Positions 8,132-14,513 of a stretch of 17,640 bases of DNA are shown piece by piece. The position numbers and the translations under genes were made by a program. The notes below the pieces were generated by a model, which saw only the letters and a list, made by a program, of their open reading frames with translations, did not search any database and was not told the origin of the DNA. The stretch comes from JBBDIP01 sp964602455 (GTDB taxonomy: Bacteria; Bacillota; Sulfobacillia; Fermentithermobacillales; Fermentithermobacillaceae), in contig CAZRRG010000045.1 in the NCBI GenBank assembly GCA_964602455.1, forward strand, positions 1 through 17,640. The letters are read 5' to 3'. Position 1 is the first letter of the stretch. Every line of letters starts with the position of its first letter.

Positions 8132-10078
8132 TCAAATGGAGTCCACCTGCACCGATACCTTTACCCCGCTGGAAACGCGGCTCTGAGCCTGCTTGTGGAG
8201 GTTGCAGAGTTGCCGCGAGTCCCTTCCACGCAGCCCAACCTGGTACCAGTACTCGCCGCGCGCCTTGGGCTTCGGCGAGGGGCTGGGGCCCAACACCTGC
8301 GCGCCGGGGTCAGCCAACCGGACCGCACCGGCGTAGGACTCAGCCGCTTCATGCACCCGCTCCAGCTTCTTGCCGTGAAACTGGACCCGCACGAGAGTCC
8401 CGAATGGCGGGTATCCGAGCGCCTTTCTCTGCATGAGTTCTTCCCGGTAATAGGCCTGGGGATCTGCGGAACCTCTCACGCCCAAGTTCTCGGGATTGAG
8501 GGTCTGGACGATCAGAGAGCCTCGCGACACAGCAGGATCGACCAGTTCCCGCAGCGAGCAGAGAAGGTGGTACACCTGCTCTGAAGCCCGGAAGTCGGGA
8601 AGGTTCAGTATGGTGTCGGTGGATAGCACGCCCACGGTTGTCACGCTCGGCATTCCGGTCCACCTCAGTACAGCGGAGGTGGCAAGAAGGCAGGACGGCG
8701 AGGCGGCCCCGAAAGATGAAATAACTTGCCTGGGGTGAGCTTCCTTGGCTGACTCCTTGTCCAGCGTGTAGATGGGCACATCCGGAAAGAGGCGCCGGAA
8801 CTCGGATTCTGCCCGGCCAATCCCGAAACCTGCGAAGTACCAATCGCTTCCGCCGCATTTAGGGCAAAGGTCAGGAGCCTGGACCCGCCGGCCGCACGTA
8901 TGGCAGACCAAGACGTTGTCCTTTGCGTGAAACGCCATAGGTAGGCTGCACGCTTCGCACAGCAGAGTGTTGCCGCAATCGCGGCATGTGACCTGCGTAA
9001 AGTCGCCCTTGCGGTTGATGAGCAGGACTGCCCTCCCCGAGGACGAGAAGGTCTCTCTGAGAGTCGAGACCAAAGGCTCCGCCATAACGTTGCGGCCCCT
9101 CTTCTGACTCCTAAGGTCAACTATGTGTACCGGCGGCAAGGTGGGCTCCGGCTTTTGAGCCTCAACGATGATTGTTCCCATGCCCGCCCGTCCCACAGAG
9201 GCCACAGTTGGGTGGCTCGATCCAAGCGCAACCAGGCAACCCTCTATACCGGCGCGCCACACGGCCACCTCGCGGGCATCGTAAGAAGGCGCCTCAGGGG
9301 ACTTATAGGACTCCGAGGACTCCTCTTCGACAATAATGACGCCGGGACTGCGCACAGGCGCGAAGACTGCGGCTCTGGTTCCAACTGCTATGTGCTTCTC
9401 GCCCTTCTGAAGTGCAAGGTGAGCGGCTCGTCTTTGAAGGCCGGTGAGTTCCGAGTGCACCAGCTCGACGTCGGCGCCGAACGCGTCCCTGAGCCTCGAC
9501 GCGGCGTCTTCCAGCACCTTTAACTCGGGAACCAGGACAATCGCCCCTCGCCCCTCTGACCGGGCCTGGGTGATAAGGCTAGTGTACCGCTCCCACCTGT
9601 AGGCGCTGTCGCCCCAGATAAGCGACGGAGCGGTCGCACCGGACGCGCCGGAGTCATCTTCAGGAATTTCCCACTGCGCAGTGCCTTGCGCCCCTATTGA
9701 TTCACTGCCTGGCAGCTCCTCCTCGCTACCCCGGGACGCGACGGCCTTCGCTCTGGGGACGAACGACGGCCAAAGCAGCGAGAGGCTCGAGGAAAGCGGC
9801 ACGCAACACCGTTCGGCCAGGACACGGGCGAGCCGCATGAGCTGGGGATCTGGCAAAAAGCCGAGATCGTAAGCGTACTTGACAGGCTTTACCTGCATCT
9901 CAGGCTGTTGAGTGCTCACTGCCACAACGAAGCCGTCGGCCTCGCCGGAACCGAAAGGCACTCTTACCTTAGCTCCAGGGGCAACAAATACATTGTCCGG
10001 CAGCTCGTATGTGAACTGCCGGTCCAAGAGGGCTGGGACATCTACTATCACGTCGACGAACCGCCTGGACATCGTCAT
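8132..10078 (-). CDS. priA: PriA-like primosomal protein N', helicase motifs lost
   Basis: PriA normally recognises stalled forks and reloads DnaB. This 648-residue protein aligns end to end: a 3'-DNA-binding domain (about 1-105), an expanded low-complexity linker (about 112-150), a helicase-like core, a complete zinc module with Cys365, 368, 374, 377, 392, 395, 405 and 408, and the C-terminal domain starting around KALGYPPFGTLVRV (552-565). The ATPase signatures are gone. The Walker A position reads WGDSAYRWERY (155-165) instead of GVTGSGKTEVY, DEEH is EEES (251-254), GSATP is GSSHP (286-290), the GTQ-KGHDFP motif is ATSAVLRWTGMP (466-477), and the QVAGRAGR arginine-finger motif is replaced around SLRELVDP (508-515). 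The reading frame is intact, so it is not a pseudogene. I infer a DNA- and protein-binding scaffold without helicase activity, as described for actinobacterial PriA. ATG start, 18 bases after rpoZ. Confidence 0.94.
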   Translation of the reverse strand: MTMSRRFVDVIVDVPALLDRQFTYELPDNVFVAPGAKVRVPFGSGEADGFVVAVSTQQPEMQVKPVKYAYDLGFLPDPQLMRLARVLAERCCVPLSSSLSLLWPSFVPRAKAVASRGSEEELPGSESIGAQGTAQWEIPEDDSGASGATAPSLIWGDSAYRWERYTSLITQARSEGRGAIVLVPELKVLEDAASRLRDAFGADVELVHSELTGLQRRAAHLALQKGEKHIAVGTRAAVFAPVRSPGVIIVEEESSESYKSPEAPSYDAREVAVWRAGIEGCLVALGSSHPTVASVGRAGMGTIIVEAQKPEPTLPPVHIVDLRSQKRGRNVMAEPLVSTLRETFSSSGRAVLLINRKGDFTQVTCRDCGNTLLCEACSLPMAFHAKDNVLVCHTCGRRVQAPDLCPKCGGSDWYFAGFGIGRAESEFRRLFPDVPIYTLDKESAKEAHPRQVISSFGAASPSCLLATSAVLRWTGMPSVTTVGVLSTDTILNLPDFRASEQVYHLLCSLRELVDPAVSRGSLIVQTLNPENLGVRGSADPQAYYREELMQRKALGYPPFGTLVRVQFHGKKLERVHEAAESYAGAVRLADPGAQVLGPSPSPKPKARGEYWYQVGLRGRDSRQLCNLHKQAQSRVSSGVKVSVQVDSI

Positions 10079-10096
10079 TGTCCCCGGCCGTCCGCT

Positions 10097-10384
10097 TTAC
10101 TCTTGCGGCTCTGTATGCGGCTCTTCCGACTCCGGCGTACCTTCAGTCTCCTGCGGACCAGGTTCCACCGGGGCCTGCACGTCCGACAGGACTTCGCGGG
10201 CCTTCGGGACCACCCTCACGGCGCCGCTCTCGATCTCCTGGAGCGCGATTGTGACAGGCTTGTGCGCAAGGACCACTCCAGGATCCCTGCGGCTTATGAT
10301 CTGTCGTGCTCGTTTTGCTACCGCCACGACCAAACTGTACTTGGATTCAACAACTGGCTGATTCTCCGGCTGCCGGTTGATCAT
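10097..10384 (-). CDS. rpoZ: RNA polymerase omega subunit with acidic C-terminal tail
   Basis: Omega wraps the beta-prime C-terminus and aids RNA polymerase assembly. The conserved core is present: SKYSLVVAVAKRARQI at 14-29 and KPVTIALQEIESGAV at 42-56. The N-terminus is short compared with the usual form. From about residue 66 to 95 there is a Pro/Glu-rich, strongly acidic, presumably disordered tail, which makes the protein longer than the typical clostridial omega of roughly 70 residues. The start is ATG at 10384 because AAGGAGG lies 7 bases upstream; a TTG at 10420 would add 12 residues and has no such support. It sits in the usual gmk-rpoZ order, but coaBC, which commonly follows rpoZ, is absent and priA begins 18 bases later. 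Confidence 0.93.
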   Translation of the reverse strand: MINRQPENQPVVESKYSLVVAVAKRARQIISRRDPGVVLAHKPVTIALQEIESGAVRVVPKAREVLSDVQAPVEPGPQETEGTPESEEPHTEPQE

Positions 10385-10391
10385 CTGCTGT

Positions 10392-10398
10392 CCTCCTT
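10392..10398 (-). promoter_or_regulatory. Shine-Dalgarno of rpoZ
   Basis: The minus strand reads AAGGAGG, a near-perfect ribosome binding site 7 bases before the ATG at 10384. It rules out the longer TTG-initiated reading. Confidence 0.75.
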
Positions 10399-10420
10399 GA
10401 CGTTCCGGCGGAAAGCGCAA

Positions 10421-10993
10421 CTATGTAGCCCGGCGAGCCCGCTCTCCCGCCACAATGGCGGATAGCCTTGCTTGGGCCCTGCCAATGTCAGCATTGATAA
10501 TAACATAATCGAAGGGCGAGAGATCCGACATTTCGCCCTCGGCGCTACGCAGGCGGACCTCCATATCCTTCTCGCTTTCGGTCCCTCTGCCGCTTATCCT
10601 ACGCCGGAGCTCCTCAACCGACGGCGGGAGCACAAATACAAAGACCCCGTCGGGATATACCCCTCTCAAGGTCCTCGCCCCTTGTACGTCCTTTTCCAGG
10701 ATGACGTCAACGCCGGACGCCAGGGTCTCTTCGATGTCCCTGCGGGGAGTACCGTAGAAGTTCCCGTATACCTCGGCCCACTCAGAGAGCTCTCCCGAGT
10801 CTTTCATGCGGGAAAATTCTTCCCTTGACACAAAGAAATAATCCACTCCGTCGACTTCCCCAGGTCTGGGAGCCCGAGTGGTGACGGAGGGACAAAACCG
10901 GATCTCATTATTATCCGCCAGGAGGGCTCTGCGAAGGGTCCCCTTCCCGCACCCTGACGGAGCAGTTATGACGAACAGAAGTCCTCTGGACAT
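10421..10993 (-). CDS. gmk: Guanylate kinase
   Basis: Guanylate kinase phosphorylates GMP (and dGMP) to GDP with ATP in the cytosol, feeding GTP pools and (p)ppGpp turnover. The 190-residue protein carries the P-loop APSGCGKGT at 11-19, the GMP-binding TTRAPRPGEVDGVDYFF (38-54), and EWAEVYGNFYGTP (71-83). The motif usually written LEIDVQGA reads LEKDVQGA here (99-106), an Ile-to-Lys change next to the catalytic core; I do not know its effect. The ATG at 10993 gives the canonical MSRGLL beginning and is 7 bases after the remA stop; a TTG at 11014 would overlap remA and lacks a Shine-Dalgarno. The gap of 36 bases to rpoZ and shared orientation indicate one operon. Confidence 0.96.
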   Translation of the reverse strand: MSRGLLFVITAPSGCGKGTLRRALLADNNEIRFCPSVTTRAPRPGEVDGVDYFFVSREEFSRMKDSGELSEWAEVYGNFYGTPRRDIEETLASGVDVILEKDVQGARTLRGVYPDGVFVFVLPPSVEELRRRISGRGTESEKDMEVRLRSAEGEMSDLSPFDYVIINADIGRAQARLSAIVAGERARRAT

Positions 10994-11000
10994 GATCTCT

Positions 11001-11243
11001 CTATTTCTCGTCAAGTCGTGAGACGACTGTCTCCGGGTTCACGGCGCTCAAGACGACGTGGCCCGAATCAGTGACTATCACCGCGCGAGTGCGCCGGCCA
11101 TGAGTGGCGTCGATGAGCATCCCTCTGTCGCGGGCCTCGGAAACAACCCTCCGGATCGGTGCGCTTTCAGGCGAAACCATGGCAACAATGCGGTCTGCCG
11201 AAACGATATTCCCGAAACCGACCGAGACCATGCGGATGCCCAA
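11001..11243 (-). CDS. remA: RemA / DUF370 DNA-binding regulator
   Basis: RemA is a small oligomeric DNA-binding protein; in B. subtilis it activates biofilm matrix and osmoprotection genes by binding A/T-rich repeats. The 80-residue protein has the family core GFGNIVSADRIVAMVSPES (9-27), followed by APIRRVV, GMLIDATHGRRTRAVI (41-56) and VVLSAVNPETV (63-73). Length and motifs are typical. Start is TTG at 11243 with GGGAGG 7 bases upstream; the ATG four codons in has no ribosome binding site. It lies between mihF (15 bases upstream) and gmk (7 bases downstream). Neighbouring gmk-rpoZ is the conserved Firmicutes context. Whether it controls biofilm here cannot be seen from the window. Confidence 0.95.
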   Translation of the reverse strand: MGIRMVSVGFGNIVSADRIVAMVSPESAPIRRVVSEARDRGMLIDATHGRRTRAVIVTDSGHVVLSAVNPETVVSRLDEK

Positions 11244-11250
11244 CCAGGAA

Positions 11251-11256
11251 CCTCCC
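11251..11256 (-). promoter_or_regulatory. Shine-Dalgarno of remA that fixes a TTG start
   Basis: The minus strand reads GGGAGG, 7 bases before the TTG at 11243. The downstream ATG at 11231 has nothing comparable. Confidence 0.7.
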
Positions 11257-11258
11257 GA

Positions 11259-11573
11259 TTACTTCTCGAGGAACCTCGCCAGCAAGGCCTCTTTCTGTCT
11301 CTTCCCGAGACCCTGCACTCTGCGGGACTCGTCGATGCCGACTTCCTCCATAATCTTCTCAGCCTTGACCTTCCCCACTCTAGGCAGAGACTTCAGAAGG
11401 TACGACACCTTCATGCGCTGAACCACAGGATCCTTGCGTCCGGAGATGAGGTCCGCGAACTTCACGTTCCCCTTCTTGAGTTTGGCCCGAAGCTCTGCAC
11501 GGGCCCTTCTCATGGTCTGCGCCTTCTCGAGCGCCTTCTTCTTCTCAGCCGGAGTCAAACTGGGAAGCGCCAT
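11259..11573 (-). CDS. mihF: Integration host factor, actinobacterial type (mIHF)
   Basis: mIHF is a nucleoid-associated protein unrelated to the HU/IHF fold; it binds and bends DNA through a helix-hairpin-helix-like (H2TH) region. The 104-residue protein begins MALPSLTPAEKKKALEKA, the family's N-terminal pattern, followed by a long basic helix (about 8-35). The segment SLPRVGKVKAEKIMEEVGI (62-80) is the DNA-binding hairpin, and ESRRVQGLGKRQKEALL (82-98) matches the family C-terminus. It is ATG-initiated with GGAGGG 6 bases upstream and is the first gene of the long minus-strand run. In Actinobacteria mihF also stands upstream of gmk; here it takes the place that YicC holds in most Firmicutes. 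Members occur in several Bacillota lineages, so its presence need not mean recent transfer. Confidence 0.92.
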   Translation of the reverse strand: MALPSLTPAEKKKALEKAQTMRRARAELRAKLKKGNVKFADLISGRKDPVVQRMKVSYLLKSLPRVGKVKAEKIMEEVGIDESRRVQGLGKRQKEALLARFLEK

Positions 11574-11592
11574 GTTTCTCCCTCCTCACAGA

Positions 11593-11682
11593 TTTTGCCA
11601 TTCGGCTTTATGCTGCTCTCTCTTTGCCTACGCCCACGAGACCCGTTATTCGCTCCATTTGCCAAAATTCCTCTTTTTATGC
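11593..11682 (-). repeat. Imperfect direct repeat in the mihF leader
   Basis: Upstream of mihF the minus strand contains two related elements of the form GCATAAA..GAAT..TGGCAAA: the distal copy at 11682-11658 and the proximal one at 11613-11593. They differ by a 4-base internal length change and their centres are about 67 bases apart. The stretch is A/T-richer than its surroundings. It could be a promoter duplication, an operator for the downstream mIHF or RemA, or chance. Confidence 0.35.
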
Positions 11683-11704
11683 CAGCCCACGCCCAATAAA
11701 GTCC

Positions 11705-11724
11705 AAAAAAGACCGCCGGAGGTC
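11705..11724 (-). terminator. Weak intrinsic terminator after the GH15 gene
   Basis: About 30 bases past the GH15 stop, the minus strand has GACC-TCCGGC-GGTC followed directly by six T residues. The stem is only 4 base pairs, GC-rich, with a 6-base loop; a short perfect palindrome (11724-11734) abuts it. Position and T-run fit a terminator, but the stem is weak and partial readthrough into mihF is possible. The remaining 11574-11704 holds the mihF leader; I found no convincing -35/-10 pair. Confidence 0.45.
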
Positions 11725-11756
11725 CCAAGTTGGGGGTCGAACGACTCATCATGCCC

Positions 11757-13694
11757 CTATCGGGCGTAGCTCCAGAATGCGTTCCTTCCGGCAAGGAGTT
11801 CCAGGTACATGGCGTGCGACCAGGCAAGAGGCAGCACAGACCTGGGCTCGCCCGAGACACAGTCCAGTTGCTCAGGCAAGAGTCCGCTCTCTCCCGCCGC
11901 ATCCTTGAACCAGCCAATATGCTCAGAGAACTCCTCGTCCGTAAGCTGGCCGAGCCTCCGGCCGCATAGCGCGCGCCAAGCCGTCGTGACGGGCCACGGG
12001 TTGCCTGGCGCGTTCCCGGCCTCTTCCGGCCGGCAGTACCAGTCGCCTGCGTACCGGGCATACCCGGGAACCTTCCGCCCGGGAAGCAATACTCCGAGAG
12101 CATCGCTGACCCGCTTCCATGTGATCACACACCTACGGAGCATCGTACCTGCCAGATGGTCCGATCCCACTCCCTCCAGTAATTCCGCTGGCACAACAAG
12201 GGGTATCAGGAAAAGGCTTGCATCCGGAGTCCAGTCGGCCTTTGGACAGCCATCGCCTGCAAGCCCGTCGGCGAGCCCCCGGCAAAAACCGTCTTCATCT
12301 CGGGAAAGGTGCTCAAGCAGTCCCTCCAGCAGGAGCCGAGCCGCGGACAGAAACTCCTCCCGGTCGTCGCTCAAGGATAGATCCCCGGCGATCTCGGCCG
12401 CCGCATGCAGCGCCCCGACGCAGGCCGCCTGGGTGAAGGAGTATATGCCCCGCCTCTCTTCCCACAGGTCATACGAAGGACGGACCAGCCTTCCCCCTGC
12501 GGTTGTGTAGGAGGAGATGAACCGGGCCGCCTTTCGCAGGAACGGGCGGTACACAGCCTCGAGAGTATCAACGTCTCCTGTGTGAAACCTGTAGTCGCCT
12601 GCGAGGAACACAGACAGGGCGACCTCGTCCTCTTGCACAGGCAGGTTGTCGTCCTCATGGTTCCACGAGTGCCAGCCCGAGCCCCGGGTACCGTCCACCC
12701 GGTGGCGTTGCCAGAAGAACCCCCCGGGGTCTATGGATCTCGCGCAGAACCTCAAGTATCGCCGCGCGTACCCAGGCAGTCCGGTCCGCAGCAGCGCCCC
12801 GGCGCACATGGCGGCGTCCCTGTGCCAGACATACCTGTAGTGGTCCCTGTAGTCCCCTTGGATATCGGTGTCGCACGACGCGACTATGCCGCCTCCCCGG
12901 TCGGCGTGAGAGACTACCGTCATCACCGACACCCGCTGTTCGTCTCCCAGCCGGCTCCAGCGCCTAGCGGACCTCTCCCGGACCAGCGACGGGCCACCGG
13001 CCTCATCGAGGCAACGGTCCGCCTCCTCCCTGGTGTTACCGAAGGCTACCAGGAGTTCAGCCCGCAGGCGCGATGTCCCATCTGATCGGATCACTACCGC
13101 ACTCTCGATAAGGCCGTGATCCACAGAGTTCCCGTGGATTGCGCCTGTATGCGGGCACACCCGGACGCCGCCGTCCCGGATCTTGGACACTACAGCGGTC
13201 GCTGGTTGCTCGTCCTGCGAACCCGCGCCTCCACGCAACTGAAGACCGATCCAGCACCTGCCTTTGTAGTGATAGAGCCGCTCTGCCCTGCTATCCCACG
13301 CGGCGCAATCCCCGACCGTGTTCTCGTCCAACGTAAGAGCCCAGAGCCAGTACAGGCACATGGGCCCCTCGTCCTGAGAGCACCGCACATCCACAGTCCG
13401 CGCCCATACCGGCGCAAAGGGATCCACGGTGTCGGTCACTGCCACTGTTATGCCATGCTCGCTGTTCTCCGCCCGCCAGTCAAAGGACATGCCTCTGCCA
13501 TAGGCGCCGCTCACACTCCAACCCTGCCCGCCCACAGCCAAGAGCGTACCTGGCCTCCAGACCAGCAGCCTGCACTCACGGCCTTCCTGGACGTGGTTTC
13601 GCAGGCCGACCCTTGGCCAGAACATCTCCCGGAGCCTCATTTCCCCGTCGAAACCCAAAGCCAAGGACCCGTTCCCAAGATATGCCCTCCGCAT
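11757..13694 (-). CDS. GH15 glucoamylase-like glycoside hydrolase, intracellular
   Basis: This family cleaves glucose (or similar units) from the non-reducing ends of alpha-glucans, dextrins or sometimes trehalose, with inversion. The protein has the archaeal/clostridial GH15 plan: an N-terminal beta-sandwich (about 1-235) opening with AYLGNGSLALGFD, then an (alpha/alpha)6 barrel. The substrate-binding RYVWHRDAAM lies near 287-296 (more often RYVWPRD), the catalytic acid in YDLWEER (Glu412/413), GNPWPVTTAW near 564-573, and the catalytic base in LLPEQLD (Glu608). There is no signal peptide, so it should act in the cytosol on stored or imported glucan. The ATG at 13694 is preferred because GGGGCGGTG precedes it by 6 bases; a GTG three codons earlier (13703) is possible. 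It diverges from the DUF4912-GH57 operon across about 77 bases, which suggests joint control of glucan turnover. Glucoamylase versus trehalase or glucodextranase cannot be decided. Confidence 0.92.
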   Translation of the reverse strand: MRRAYLGNGSLALGFDGEMRLREMFWPRVGLRNHVQEGRECRLLVWRPGTLLAVGGQGWSVSGAYGRGMSFDWRAENSEHGITVAVTDTVDPFAPVWARTVDVRCSQDEGPMCLYWLWALTLDENTVGDCAAWDSRAERLYHYKGRCWIGLQLRGGAGSQDEQPATAVVSKIRDGGVRVCPHTGAIHGNSVDHGLIESAVVIRSDGTSRLRAELLVAFGNTREEADRCLDEAGGPSLVRERSARRWSRLGDEQRVSVMTVVSHADRGGGIVASCDTDIQGDYRDHYRYVWHRDAAMCAGALLRTGLPGYARRYLRFCARSIDPGGFFWQRHRVDGTRGSGWHSWNHEDDNLPVQEDEVALSVFLAGDYRFHTGDVDTLEAVYRPFLRKAARFISSYTTAGGRLVRPSYDLWEERRGIYSFTQAACVGALHAAAEIAGDLSLSDDREEFLSAARLLLEGLLEHLSRDEDGFCRGLADGLAGDGCPKADWTPDASLFLIPLVVPAELLEGVGSDHLAGTMLRRCVITWKRVSDALGVLLPGRKVPGYARYAGDWYCRPEEAGNAPGNPWPVTTAWRALCGRRLGQLTDEEFSEHIGWFKDAAGESGLLPEQLDCVSGEPRSVLPLAWSHAMYLELLAGRNAFWSYAR

Positions 13695-13771
13695 AGGCGG
13701 CACCGCCCCAAAACAGAATAGACCACGAGGTACTGCTCATATCATGTGCGACTTCGGGAGGAATCCTACTC
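13695..13771. promoter_or_regulatory. Divergent promoter region between GH15 and DUF4912-GH57 operon
   Basis: These 77 bases separate two divergently read carbohydrate genes and must hold promoter elements for both unless the genes are leaderless. I see a GGGAGGA ribosome binding site for the plus-strand gene (13757-13763), but no -10/-35 pair good enough to call. Confidence 0.4.
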
Positions 13772-14512
13772 GTGCTCTGGTTCTATGCGTTGACTGTCGC
13801 TGCGGTGGCTCTCTCCTTCTGGTTCTACCGGGAGCGGCTTGGAAGCCGGCCCCAGGCGGGCGAAAGGGAGCGCACTTTCACAGAAGCGTCTGCGGAGATC
13901 GGGGCGCCTCCCGAGGCCGTGGACGATGGATCCTTGCGCGGCAAGGAGCTGCGGAAGGACAACCTGTCTAAGGAAGTCGAGCTCGACTGGGAAGCATCCG
14001 ATCTCATAGAGACCCAGCCTGGCGCCGATGCCCGTTACCGGGACCCCAGGGAACGAGACTACGTCCTGCCCGAAAGATACGGCATGGACCGCCTCGTCCT
14101 GATGGCCAGGGACCCACGGTGGCTCTATGCCTACTGGGAGATGGCCAGCGATCGCTACCAGGAACTCCGGTCTCGCAGGCTGGATGAATGGGGCCTCTCC
14201 CGGCCCGTCCTGAGGCTCTACGATCTCTCGGAGGAGTCGCCGGTCCACCGGGTCGTCGACGTCGAGCTCCAGGATGACGCGGAGAACTGGTACGTGAGGC
14301 TGAACAGACCCCGTCACCGCTTCGTCGCGGAGATCGGCAGGATCTTCCCCGACGGTTTCGTCCCTCTGCTGCGCTCCAACGAAGTCCAGCTTCCTCCCGA
14401 TCTGCCGTCTATGGAGATCTCCGAAGAGTGGGCGCCTGTAGACTGGGAGGGCAAGTACGGCCGGTACGCCGGCGCCGTCGGAGTGAGCTCCCCCGGAGTT
14501 TGGGGGCGCTAA
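13772..14512 (+). CDS. Membrane-anchored DUF4912 protein
   Basis: The function of DUF4912 is not established. The protein begins with a hydrophobic segment (residues 3-19) and a charged RERLGSR, so it is probably a signal anchor with an external or cytoplasmic soluble part; orientation is uncertain. A charged, likely disordered linker (about 25-95) leads to the DUF4912 domain (about 98-210), recognisable from LPERYGMDRLVLMARDPRWL, followed by AYWEM, RLYDL and WYVRLNRPRHRFVAEIG. The aromatic-rich beta pattern resembles a carbohydrate-binding module, but this is inference. Start is GTG at 13772 with GGGAGGA about 8 bases upstream. The GH57 gene starts one base after its stop; DUF4912 genes are recurrently adjacent to GH57 branching enzymes, so it may tether or guide that enzyme. 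Confidence 0.85.
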   Translation: MLWFYALTVAAVALSFWFYRERLGSRPQAGERERTFTEASAEIGAPPEAVDDGSLRGKELRKDNLSKEVELDWEASDLIETQPGADARYRDPRERDYVLPERYGMDRLVLMARDPRWLYAYWEMASDRYQELRSRRLDEWGLSRPVLRLYDLSEESPVHRVVDVELQDDAENWYVRLNRPRHRFVAEIGRIFPDGFVPLLRSNEVQLPPDLPSMEISEEWAPVDWEGKYGRYAGAVGVSSPGVWGR

Positions 14513-14513
14513 G

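Noticed and set aside
6663..8186. A 507-codon open frame on the plus strand opposite def-fmt
   Set aside because: It is antisense to a gene with complete catalytic motifs, has no family resemblance, and long antisense frames are expected in GC-rich DNA.
8132..10078. PriA gene as a decaying pseudogene
   Set aside because: All 648 codons are open, the eight zinc cysteines and the terminal domains are conserved, and only ATPase motifs are lost, which is not how random decay looks.
10385..10420. Longer rpoZ from a TTG at 10420
   Set aside because: The extra 12 residues are not omega-like and the AAGGAGG site lies 7 bases before the ATG at 10384.
11655..11667. A TTGGCA on the minus strand as -35 of a mihF promoter
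   Set aside because: No acceptable -10 hexamer lies 16-18 bases downstream.
11724..11734. Perfect 11-base palindrome CCCAAGTTGGG
   Set aside because: A one-base centre cannot form a hairpin loop; it may help the adjacent terminator or bind protein, but it is too short to call.
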